Of a stretch of DNA of 34,765 nt, positions 17,611 to 25,738 are shown in pieces (position 1 is the first letter of the stretch; every line of letters begins with the position of its first letter). A model generated the notes under the pieces. That model saw nothing but the letters and a program-made list of their open reading frames with translations, searched no databases and was not told the origin of the DNA. The stretch is taken from assembly GCA_005503215.1 (NCBI GenBank), contig SCNS01000031.1, positions 1-34,765 on the forward strand, given 5' to 3'. Position numbers and translations under genes: made by a program. The stretch is from Sphingomonadaceae bacterium 3R27C6. GTDB taxonomy: Bacteria; Pseudomonadota; Alphaproteobacteria; Sphingomonadales; Sphingomonadaceae.

Positions 17611-19205
17611 GGGCCGCATCGCTTCTCCTGCTCGCCGGCGGATCGCTGCTCGCGGCCTGCACCGCGAATGAACCCGCACCGGCGCCGACCCCCGCCGTGC
17701 AAAAGATCGGCAGCTGCGAAGCGCTGACCGGTCTGGCGCTGAAGGACGGCAAGGTCGATGCCGCGACCTCGCTCGCGGGCGGGGCGATGGTCAATCTCGA
17801 GGCGGGCAAGCCCGGCCTTCCGGCCCCCGCCGCCTTCTGCCGCGTGCAGGCGACGCTGTCGCCGGTGCCGGGATCGTCGATCAAGGTCGAGGTGTGGCTG
17901 CCCGAGCGCGCGGGCTGGAACGGCAAGCTGCTCGGCGCGGGCAATGGCGGGTTCGGCGCGAACATGCTGCTGCCGTCGCTGTTGATGCGCGGCGCGGTGC
18001 AGAAGGGCTATGCCGCGGTCGGCACCGACATGGGGCATGTCAGCGAGGCCGATGTCGACGCGAGCTGGGCGCTGAACGCGCCCGAGAAGGTCCGCGACTA
18101 TGGCTGGCGCGCCAATCATGTCGGCGCCGAGACCGCGAAACAGGTGATTGCGGCCTATTATGAAGGTCCGCTCGCCGCGAGCTATTTCCACGGCTGTTCG
18201 GACGGCGGGCGGCAGGCGCTGACGCTCGCGCAGCGTTACCCCGCCGATTATGACGCGATCATCGCGGGCGCTCCCGCGATGCCGTGGACGCGCATGGCGA
18301 GCGCCTTCGCGAATAATGCGGTCACAGCGAACAAGCCGGGCGGCGACCTGTCGATGGCGAAGCTCAAGCTGCTCCAGGCGGCGTCACTCGGCCAATGCGA
18401 CGCGCTCGACGGCGTGAAGGACGGCGTGATCGACGACCCGCGCGCCTGCCATTTCGATCCCGCGAAGCTCGCATGCAAGGGCGGCGAGGGCGCCGACTGC
18501 CTGACGCCCGGCGAAGTCGCGACCGCGAAGCTTTTCTACGAAGGACCGAAGACCGCCGACGGCAAAAGCTTCTACCCCGGCTTCGCGCCGGGCGCCGAGG
18601 CCGAGGCGGGAACCTGGTCGCAATGGCTGACCGGCAAGACGTCGCAGCATGTGAAGTTCGGCACCGCCTTCTTCCGCTATTTCGTGCACGCCAATCCCGA
18701 CTGGCAGCTCTCCAACTTCAATCTCGAGCGCGACTATGCGCTGGCGAAGGCGCGCGTCGGCGGCGATCTCGACGCCGACCGCACCGACCTCGGTGCCTTC
18801 TACAAGCGCGGCGGCAAGCTGATCCTCTATCACGGCTGGAACGATGCCGGCATCCCGGCGCAGAACACCGTCGATTACTACGAGCGCCTCGTCGCGGCGA
18901 ACCCGAAGGCTGCGTCAACTTCGGTGCGCCTGTTCATGGTGCCCGGCATGTCGCACTGCCTTGCCGGACCGGGGCCGAACAACTTCGATCCGCTGGCGGC
19001 GCTCGACGGCTGGCGGCGGGGCGGACCCGCGCCCGAACGCATCATCGCGACCAAATATGACAACGACCTGTTCGCCTATATCGGCCTCCCCGCAAAGGCC
19101 GGACGGACGCGACCGCTCTGTGCATTCCCCAAGGTCGCGAAATGGGACAGTAAGGGTTCGACCGACGATGCGGCGAGCTTTACCTGCGAGGCACCCGGAA
19201 AATGA
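17607..19205 (+). CDS. Tannase/feruloyl-esterase-family lipoprotein
   Basis: A 532-residue esterase of the tannase/feruloyl esterase family. The leader ends in a lipobox LAAC with Cys18, so it is probably membrane-anchored. The family's CS-D-HC triad is complete: Cys197-Ser198 in HGCSDGGRQ, Asp413 in YHGWNDAG and His450-Cys451 in PGMSHCLAGPG. The two cysteines normally form a disulfide that brings Ser and His together. A lid region with DALDGVKDGVIDDPRAC (265-281) resembles the family's calcium-binding loop. It would cleave aromatic esters such as galloyl or feruloyl groups, though family members also act on other esters (MHETase belongs here). It is translationally coupled by ATGA overlaps with the preceding esterase and the following acyl-CoA synthetase. 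Confidence 0.92.
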   Translation: MRAASLLLLAGGSLLAACTANEPAPAPTPAVQKIGSCEALTGLALKDGKVDAATSLAGGAMVNLEAGKPGLPAPAAFCRVQATLSPVPGSSIKVEVWLPERAGWNGKLLGAGNGGFGANMLLPSLLMRGAVQKGYAAVGTDMGHVSEADVDASWALNAPEKVRDYGWRANHVGAETAKQVIAAYYEGPLAASYFHGCSDGGRQALTLAQRYPADYDAIIAGAPAMPWTRMASAFANNAVTANKPGGDLSMAKLKLLQAASLGQCDALDGVKDGVIDDPRACHFDPAKLACKGGEGADCLTPGEVATAKLFYEGPKTADGKSFYPGFAPGAEAEAGTWSQWLTGKTSQHVKFGTAFFRYFVHANPDWQLSNFNLERDYALAKARVGGDLDADRTDLGAFYKRGGKLILYHGWNDAGIPAQNTVDYYERLVAANPKAASTSVRLFMVPGMSHCLAGPGPNNFDPLAALDGWRRGGPAPERIIATKYDNDLFAYIGLPAKAGRTRPLCAFPKVAKWDSKGSTDDAASFTCEAPGK

Positions 19206-20878
19206 CGAGCCATGTTCACGGAGTCACCGAACCGCCGCTGATCGAGCACACGATCGGCGACGCGCTCGCGCTCGCCGCCGAGCGCTGGGGCGAGCGCGAT
19301 GCGCTCGTTTCGGTCGCGCAGGGCATAAGCTGGAACTTCGCCGAACTGCTCGAACGGTCTGACGCCTTCGCCGCGGGCCTTCTCGCGCTCGGCCTCAACC
19401 CCGGCGACCGGATCGGCATCTGGGCGCCGAACTGTGTCGAGTGGACGCTGACCCAGTTCGCGGCGGCGCGCGCCGGGCTGATCCTCGTCACGATCAACCC
19501 CGCCTATCGCCTGTCCGAGGTCGAATATACGATCAACAAGGTCGGGCTGTCGGCACTCGTCGCCGCGACCAACTTCAAGACGAGCGACTATCCCGCGATG
19601 ATCGAGGAGCTCGCGCCCGAAGTGGCCGCATGCACGCCGGGCGAGCTTCGCGCGGCGCGCCTGCCGACGCTGCGGTCGCTGATCCTGATCGGTGCGGATG
19701 CGCGTCCCGGCTGGCTGCGCTTCGACGACGTGATGGGGCGGGGAAGTGATACCGACCGCCAGCGCCTCGCCGCGATCGGGCCGACGCTCGACCCCAACGA
19801 CGCGATCAATATCCAGTTCACCAGCGGCACCACCGGCCTGCCCAAGGGGGCGACGCTCAGCCACCGCAACATCCTCAACAACGGCTATTTTGTCGGCCGC
19901 ACGCAGGGGCTGGGGGAGGGCGACCGCATCTGCATCCCGGTGCCGCTCTATCACTGCTTCGGCATGGTGATGGGCAACCTTGCCAGCATCACCCACGGCG
20001 CGGCGATGATCTATCCGTCCGAAGGCTTCGACCCCGAAGCCGTGCTGCGCGCGGTCGAGGCCGAACGCTGCACGTCGCTCTATGGCGTCCCGACGATGTT
20101 CATCGCGGTGCTCGCGCATCCCGATTTCGAAAAGTTCGACGTTTCCTCGCTGCGCACCGGCTGCATGGCGGGCGCGATCTGCCCCGAGCCGTTGATGCGG
20201 CAGGTCGTCGAGCGGATGAACATGCGCGATGTGACGATCGCCTATGGCATGACCGAAACCAGCCCGGTCAGCTTCCAGACCGCGCCCGACGATCCGTTCG
20301 AGCGCCGCGTCGGCTCGATCGGCCGCGTTCAGCCGCACCTCGAATGCAAGATCGTCGATGCGGGCGGCAACATCGTCCCCTCGGGCGAACCCGGCGAACT
20401 CTGCACGCGCGGCTATTCGGTGATGATCGGCTATTGGGACGAGCCGCAGCGCACGATGGAATCGATCGACACCGACGGTTGGATGCATTCGGGCGACCTC
20501 GCGACGATCGATGCCGAGGGATATGGCAATATCGTCGGGCGTTTGAAGGACATGGTGATCCGCGGCGGCGAGAATATTTATCCGCGCGAGGTCGAGGATT
20601 ATCTCTATCGCCATCCCGCGGTCGAGGATGTCGCGGTGGTCGGCATCCCCGACGAACGCATGGGCGAGGAGCTGTGCGCTTGGGTGCGTTTGAAGCCCGG
20701 CTCGGAGGTGAACGCAGACGATATACGCGAGTTCTGCCGCGGCCAGATCGCCCACTATAAAGTCCCGCGCTACGTCCGTATCGTCGGTGAATTCCCCACC
20801 ACGGTGACGGGAAAAGTCCAGAAGTATCTGATCAGAGAGGCGATGGTCGCCGATCTCGGAAAGGAAGAAGCACAATGA
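19202..20878 (+). CDS. AMP-forming acyl-CoA synthetase (fatty/aryl acid-CoA ligase)
   Basis: A 558-residue cytoplasmic ligase of the ANL superfamily. Motifs: P-loop FTSGTTGLPKGA (206-217), YGMTETSP (348-355), the hinge-region GWMHSGDLATID, RLKDMVIRGGENIYPREVE (448-465), and the catalytic Lys538 in TVTGKVQK. It has no signal peptide. Overall it resembles ACSF2/FadD-like medium-chain acyl-CoA synthetases, but substrate class cannot be fixed by eye. Inside an operon of three esterases it most plausibly activates the acid they release, whether a fatty acid or a hydroxycinnamic or benzoic acid, for catabolism. The start overlaps the tannase stop (ATGA) and its stop overlaps the next start (ATGA). 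Confidence 0.93.
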   Translation: MTSHVHGVTEPPLIEHTIGDALALAAERWGERDALVSVAQGISWNFAELLERSDAFAAGLLALGLNPGDRIGIWAPNCVEWTLTQFAAARAGLILVTINPAYRLSEVEYTINKVGLSALVAATNFKTSDYPAMIEELAPEVAACTPGELRAARLPTLRSLILIGADARPGWLRFDDVMGRGSDTDRQRLAAIGPTLDPNDAINIQFTSGTTGLPKGATLSHRNILNNGYFVGRTQGLGEGDRICIPVPLYHCFGMVMGNLASITHGAAMIYPSEGFDPEAVLRAVEAERCTSLYGVPTMFIAVLAHPDFEKFDVSSLRTGCMAGAICPEPLMRQVVERMNMRDVTIAYGMTETSPVSFQTAPDDPFERRVGSIGRVQPHLECKIVDAGGNIVPSGEPGELCTRGYSVMIGYWDEPQRTMESIDTDGWMHSGDLATIDAEGYGNIVGRLKDMVIRGGENIYPREVEDYLYRHPAVEDVAVVGIPDERMGEELCAWVRLKPGSEVNADDIREFCRGQIAHYKVPRYVRIVGEFPTTVTGKVQKYLIREAMVADLGKEEAQ

Positions 20879-21210
20879 AAACTGCCATGTTTGTTGCGGC
20901 GCTGATGGCCGCCGCCCCCGCCTTTGCGCAGGGCACTGCTGCGCCGGCGCCGGCCCCCGCAGCGCCTGCACCGGCAACTGCCGCGCCCGCGAGCGACGCG
21001 AAGTATAACCTCGACACCCCGCTGCAGGACATCGTCGCCGACGAAAAGGGCAAGGCGGTGATCGAAAAGCATTTCCCCGGCATGATCGCGCTGCCCGAAT
21101 ATGAGATGTTCAAGGCGATCAGCCTGACGCAGCTCCAGCCCTATTCGAACGGCAAGATCACCGACGAGATGCTGGCCGCGACGGCCAAGGACTTGGCGGA
21201 GATCAAGTAA
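20875..21210 (+). CDS. Small secreted protein with Ala/Pro linker and a compact C-terminal domain, function unknown
   Basis: A 111-residue exported protein. The signal peptide ends AAPAFAQ (about 19), followed by an Ala/Pro-rich tether (20-42) and a folded domain of about 67 residues (YNLDTPLQDIVADEKGKAVI to the end). That domain has a long amphipathic helical appearance with a KHFPGM turn and an SLTQLQPYSNGKITDEML segment. From memory, similar modules occur at the C-terminus of some secreted hydrolases in Caulobacter and sphingomonads, but I cannot verify this here and assign no function. It is clearly a real gene: it overlaps both neighbours (ATGA upstream, TAATG downstream). An accessory or binding role for the GH3 enzyme or the esterases is only a guess. 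Confidence 0.85.
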   Translation: MKTAMFVAALMAAAPAFAQGTAAPAPAPAAPAPATAAPASDAKYNLDTPLQDIVADEKGKAVIEKHFPGMIALPEYEMFKAISLTQLQPYSNGKITDEMLAATAKDLAEIK

Positions 21211-23738
21211 TGATGCGCCGGACAGCCTATCTGGCAGCGAGTTTGCTGTCTTCCACGGTGGCGCTGTCCGGCGCTCAGGCGCAGGATATGATCTACAAGG
21301 ACAAATCGGCGCCGCTCGAGACGCGCGTCAACGACCTGATGGCGCGGCTGACGCTCGACGAGAAAATCCTGCTGCTCGCGGGGGAGTCGTCGATGACGCT
21401 GAACCCGATTGCACGGCTCGGCATCCCCTCGCTCCGCATGACCGACGGGCCGACCGGCGTGCGCTCGCCCGAGGGCAAGCCAGCGACGGTCTTTCCCGTC
21501 GGCGTCGCGATGGCGGCGACGTGGAACCCCGATCTCACAGCCAAGGTTGGCGCGGCGATCGGCAAGGAAACGCTCGCGCACGGCGCCGACGTGCTGCTCG
21601 CGCCGACGGTCAACATCGTGCGCACCCCGCGCTGGGGCCGCAATTTCGAAACCTATTCCGAAGATCCGTATCTCGCGGGCCAGATCGGGCTCGGTTATGT
21701 GAAGGGCGCGCAGGGCGCGGGCGTCGGCGTCTCGCTCAAGCATTTCGCCGCGAACAATCAGGAAACGAACCGCTTCATCGTCGACTCGGTCGTCGATCCG
21801 CGCACGCTGCGCGAAATCTACCTCCCGGCGTTCGAGACGGTGATCAAACAGGGTGATCCCTGGTCGGTGATGGCGTCGTACAACAAGATCAACGGCACCC
21901 ACGCCGCGGAGAACCGCTGGCTGCTCACCGACTTCCTCAAGAGTGAATGGGGCTATAAGGGTTTCGTCGTCTCCGACTGGGGCGCGGTTCATTCGACCGC
22001 GACCACCGTCAACGCCGGCATGGACCTCGAAATGCCCGGGCCGCCGAACCATTTCGGGCCGAAGCTCAAAAAGGCGGTCGAGGAGGGCAAAGTCACGGTG
22101 GCGCAACTCGACGATAATGCCCGCCGCATGGTGCGCCTGATCGTGCGCAGCGGTGCGATCGAACGCGGTGTCGCGCGCCCGGTCGCCGAACAAATGCCGC
22201 GCAACGCTGCGCTGGCGCAGAGCGCGGCCGAGGAAGCGATCGTCCTGCTCAAGAACAGCGGCGTCCTCCCGCTCCCGTCATCGATCAAATCGCTCGCGGT
22301 GATCGGCCCCAACGCCGACGTCGTGCGCATCCAGGGCGGTGGCAGCTCGGCGGTGGTGCCGTTCGAGACGAGCACGCCGCTCGCTGCGCTCAAGGCGGCC
22401 CTCCCGGGTGTAAGGATCGACTACGCCCGCGGCGTCGACAATGAAGAGACGCCGCCGGGCGCGAATTCCAAGCTGTTCAGCCCCGGGCAGGACCGCAGCG
22501 TCACCGGCCTCGCGGCGACCTATTACGCCAACGCCGATATGAGCGGCGAGCCGGTGAAGCGCGAGACCGCGACCAGCTTCCTCAAGCGGATCAGCGGCAA
22601 TATCGCCGGGCCGCAGGTGACGGGCTATGCGGCGTTCCGCTGGGAGGGGCTGTTCTGGCCCGACAAGAGCGGCACTTATGAATTCAGCACCCGCGGCACC
22701 GGCAATGCGACGATCATACTCGACGGCAAGACCGTGCTGTCGAAAGCAAGCGCGTCGAAGCCCGACATCCGCGACGTGCTCGGCTTCCCGATCCCCCGCC
22801 GGACGGTGTCGGTCCAACTCGAAGCGGGGCGGAGCTACCCGATCCGGCTCGACTATGTGAACGGCCAGACCCCGTACGAATATCTGAGTTTCGGTATCCG
22901 CGAACCGCTCCCCTCGTTCGACGAGGCGGTCGCGGCGGCGCGCGGCGCCGATGCCGTGGTGCTGTTCGTCGGCTCGTCGTCGACCACCGAGGGTGAGGGT
23001 TATGACCGCACTTCGCTCGACCTGCCGGGCGAGCAGAACAAGCTCGTCGAGGCGATCCTCGCCGCCAATCCGAAGACCGCGGTGGTGGTCAACGCGGGCG
23101 CCGCGATGACGATGCCCTGGTCCGACAAGGCACCGGCGATCGTCGACATGTGGTTGCCGGGCGAGGGCGGTGCGGCGGCGCTCGCGAACGTGCTGACGGG
23201 CAAGGTCAATCCGTCGGGCAAGCTGCCCGTGACCTTCCCGGCGCGGACCGAGGATGACAATATCAACCTCAAGGGCGCCAAGACGCCCTATTCGGAAGGG
23301 CTGCTCGTCGGTTACCGCGGCTATGTCGCGAAGGGCGTGAAGCCGCTTTTCGCTTTCGGTCACGGGCTCAGCTACACCAGCTTCGCCTATTCGGCGCTGT
23401 CGGCCCCCGCGCGCGTCAAGGGCGGCGACGCCGTTTCGGCGAAACTCACGCTGCGCAACACCGGCAAGCGCGCCGGCAAGGAAGTGGTGCAGATCTATGT
23501 CGCACCGATCGCCCCTGCGGCGGGTGATCCGCCGATCGCGCTGCGCGGCTTTGCCAAGGTCGACCTCGCGCCCGGCGCGCGCCGGATGGTTAACGTGACG
23601 CTCGACCCTCGCGCCTTTTCGCAGTTCGACGCCGAACGCGGCCAGTGGCGCGTCGTCCCCGGCCGTTACCGGATCATGGCCGGATCGTCCTCGGCCGATA
23701 TCCGCCAGCAGCGCGAGATCGAGGTGACGGCCGACTGA
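21210..23738 (+). CDS. Exported GH3 beta-glycosidase with inserted PA14 domain
   Basis: An 842-residue glycoside hydrolase family 3 enzyme, probably a beta-glucosidase. The signal peptide is about 1-25 (ending GAQAQ). The (beta/alpha)8 domain has the typical KHFAANNQE (177-185) and the nucleophile Asp256 in VVSDWGAV. The alpha/beta sandwich is interrupted by a PA14 domain at about 430-565, which in other GH3 enzymes shapes the substrate pocket. The acid/base Glu probably lies in TEGEGYDR (593-600). A fibronectin-III-like C-terminal domain ends the protein. It would remove glucose or a similar sugar exposed after rhamnose removal, as in rutinosides or neohesperidosides. It is the last gene of the operon; its TAATG start overlaps the small secreted protein. 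ATG 21213 is an alternative start. Confidence 0.92.
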   Translation: MMRRTAYLAASLLSSTVALSGAQAQDMIYKDKSAPLETRVNDLMARLTLDEKILLLAGESSMTLNPIARLGIPSLRMTDGPTGVRSPEGKPATVFPVGVAMAATWNPDLTAKVGAAIGKETLAHGADVLLAPTVNIVRTPRWGRNFETYSEDPYLAGQIGLGYVKGAQGAGVGVSLKHFAANNQETNRFIVDSVVDPRTLREIYLPAFETVIKQGDPWSVMASYNKINGTHAAENRWLLTDFLKSEWGYKGFVVSDWGAVHSTATTVNAGMDLEMPGPPNHFGPKLKKAVEEGKVTVAQLDDNARRMVRLIVRSGAIERGVARPVAEQMPRNAALAQSAAEEAIVLLKNSGVLPLPSSIKSLAVIGPNADVVRIQGGGSSAVVPFETSTPLAALKAALPGVRIDYARGVDNEETPPGANSKLFSPGQDRSVTGLAATYYANADMSGEPVKRETATSFLKRISGNIAGPQVTGYAAFRWEGLFWPDKSGTYEFSTRGTGNATIILDGKTVLSKASASKPDIRDVLGFPIPRRTVSVQLEAGRSYPIRLDYVNGQTPYEYLSFGIREPLPSFDEAVAAARGADAVVLFVGSSSTTEGEGYDRTSLDLPGEQNKLVEAILAANPKTAVVVNAGAAMTMPWSDKAPAIVDMWLPGEGGAAALANVLTGKVNPSGKLPVTFPARTEDDNINLKGAKTPYSEGLLVGYRGYVAKGVKPLFAFGHGLSYTSFAYSALSAPARVKGGDAVSAKLTLRNTGKRAGKEVVQIYVAPIAPAAGDPPIALRGFAKVDLAPGARRMVNVTLDPRAFSQFDAERGQWRVVPGRYRIMAGSSSADIRQQREIEVTAD

Positions 23739-23776
23739 TAAGGGGCCGTGGCCGGATCACGCGAGACTCTCCCTGA

Positions 23777-25726
23777 TCAGTCCTCGACGTACAGATATTG
23801 GGTCTGCTGGCCGTCGTTGATGTTCAGCGTGCGCTTGCCATCTTTCGTGCCGACGAGTGCATCGATGCCGATATTGCCCGGGCCGACCGAGACGATCGAC
23901 ATGCTGCCGTCGGCGTTCTTGCGGGTCGCGATCGGTCCCTCGACGAAGCCGGCCTTGATCCATTTCTGGCCGTTCTTCTCGCTGACCGTGATCTGGCCCA
24001 CCGACGGATCGCGATAATGGCCGGCAAGATTGGCGAGCACCGCGGGGTCGCCCGGATAGGTGAGCCGCTCGCGCTTTGCCGTGGCCTGCGCCTTGATCCG
24101 TGTCGCGGCGGCGGTGATGTCGCGCGCCGCCTCGGGCTGGCCGTCGTAGAGTATTTCGAGCAGGCGGCGGAGTGTCGGCGCCAGCATCGATGCGCCCGGA
24201 TCGCTGTTGGTCAGGATCACCATGCCGACGCCCGACTCGGGAAGCGCAAACCAGGTGCTGTGATAGCCCAAAAGCGTCCCGCCATGGGTGACGACCTGCA
24301 CGCCCGAGGCGTCGCGCTGGAACAGGCCCATGCCGTACCAGCTGTCGGGGCCCACCTGCACGCCCTTCTCGCGCCGTGCGAGCAAATTGGTCTCGCTCAC
24401 CACGCGCTTGCCGTCGAGCATGCCCTTGCCGAGTTCGAGCTGGACATAGCGGACCATGTCAGCGGTGGTCGAGAAGGCCGCGCCCGCGGGACGATAGGGA
24501 TAGGGCGACCAGTTGAAGTCGTTCGACATCAAAGTCACCTTGCCATCGATGTCGAGGCCGTGCGGCGCCGCCCAATTGCCCGCCATGCCCTCGGCATAAT
24601 CGAAGCTGCTGTCCTTCATGCCGAGCGGCTTGAAGACCTTTTCCTCCATCGCGCGGTCATAAGCGGCGCCGAATTCCATCTTTGGATAGAGGATATGCCC
24701 GCCGACATAGCCCGCCGCCGAGGCGAGCTGGTTGTTATACTGGAACAGGTCGCCGAACTTGCTGGTCGGCATCGTCGCGGCAAGCTGGGTGAAGGTGTCC
24801 GCGGCCGGCTGGCCCTTGTCGGCGAGGATGAAGCCGAAATCCTTGCGCGGCAGCCCGGTGCATGCGCAGATCAGATGCTTGACGAGCACCGACCTGGTGA
24901 CCTCGTCGTTCCCGAGGCGGAATTCGGGATAGAGATCGACGACCTTCTCGTCCCAGCGCAACTTGCCCTCGTCGGCGAGCGTCGAGAGGAGCAGCGTGGT
25001 CATCCCCTTGGTGTTCGACGCGATCATGAATTTGCTGTGCTCGTCGACCTTTTCGGGCGAACCGAGCGCGCGGACGCCGAAGCCGCCCTGCCACAGCACT
25101 TTGCCGTCATCGATCAGCGCGAAGCCGACGCCGGGAACCTCGAGTTCCTGACGGCTCGCCTCGACAAAGTCGGTGAGCAGCTTGACGCGCTCGGGCGTGA
25201 GTTGGTGCGCGGTCTTGCCGGCGAAGCTTTCTTTCTGGAAACCGGCCGGGCGCAGCCCCTGCGCGACCACCGACATCGCGGCGGAGCGCTTGGCGGCGGT
25301 GCCCGCCGAGCCGTCGACGATCAGCACGGTCCACGCGGTGCCCTTGCGCAATGCGGTCGCCGCGCGCGCGGCGCGCTCGGTCGGCAGCGTGTCATAGGCG
25401 AAACTCACGCGCTCTTCCCAACCGTCGGCCGGGGGAGCGGCGGTGCTGGTGCGCAGATCCGGCGCGGCGCCCGGGCGGACGATCGCCCACGCCTTTGCGG
25501 CCGCGTCCTTGGCATCGGCGGCGGTTCCGACTTCGGCGACGACGATGCGAAGGTCACCCTCGGGCGAGGTGAAGACGAGCGCGGGGCCCTGCTTCGATGC
25601 GGTCCAGTCCTTGGGCTGGACATATTGCACGCCGCTGGCGAGCTTGCCGGGGGTATCGGCGGCGACGGTCTGCGCAAGGGCCGCGACGGGCGCGCAGGAC
25701 AGCGCGAGTGCGATCAACAGCTTCAT
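23777..25726 (-). CDS. Exported S12-family (beta-lactamase fold) serine hydrolase with N-terminal extra domain
   Basis: A 649-residue exported protein; the signal peptide ends PVAALAQ (about 19). Residues about 30-165 form an extra N-terminal domain of unknown type, repeatedly near LVFTSPEGDLRIVV. The serine beta-lactamase/penicillin-binding fold follows (about 175-540), with SNTK (Ser237, Lys240), Tyr330-Asn-Asn332 and the HGG triad (481-483). The C-terminal about 100 residues look like the small beta-barrel domain often attached to such hydrolases. Family members include D-aminopeptidases, DD-peptidases and esterases. It is the last gene of a leftward operon with a DUF1611 protein and an M19 protein; GAGGAG precedes the start by 7 bases. 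It ends 38 bases from the convergent GH3 gene, with no clear terminator between. Confidence 0.88.
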   Translation of the reverse strand: MKLLIALALSCAPVAALAQTVAADTPGKLASGVQYVQPKDWTASKQGPALVFTSPEGDLRIVVAEVGTAADAKDAAAKAWAIVRPGAAPDLRTSTAAPPADGWEERVSFAYDTLPTERAARAATALRKGTAWTVLIVDGSAGTAAKRSAAMSVVAQGLRPAGFQKESFAGKTAHQLTPERVKLLTDFVEASRQELEVPGVGFALIDDGKVLWQGGFGVRALGSPEKVDEHSKFMIASNTKGMTTLLLSTLADEGKLRWDEKVVDLYPEFRLGNDEVTRSVLVKHLICACTGLPRKDFGFILADKGQPAADTFTQLAATMPTSKFGDLFQYNNQLASAAGYVGGHILYPKMEFGAAYDRAMEEKVFKPLGMKDSSFDYAEGMAGNWAAPHGLDIDGKVTLMSNDFNWSPYPYRPAGAAFSTTADMVRYVQLELGKGMLDGKRVVSETNLLARREKGVQVGPDSWYGMGLFQRDASGVQVVTHGGTLLGYHSTWFALPESGVGMVILTNSDPGASMLAPTLRRLLEILYDGQPEAARDITAAATRIKAQATAKRERLTYPGDPAVLANLAGHYRDPSVGQITVSEKNGQKWIKAGFVEGPIATRKNADGSMSIVSVGPGNIGIDALVGTKDGKRTLNINDGQQTQYLYVED

Positions 25727-25738
25727 GATGGCTTCTCC

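Noticed and set aside
23739..23776. GGCCGTGGCC and the 38-base gap between GH3 and the convergent hydrolase as a terminator
   Set aside because: The stem would be only four pairs with a two-base loop, and there is no T-tract.
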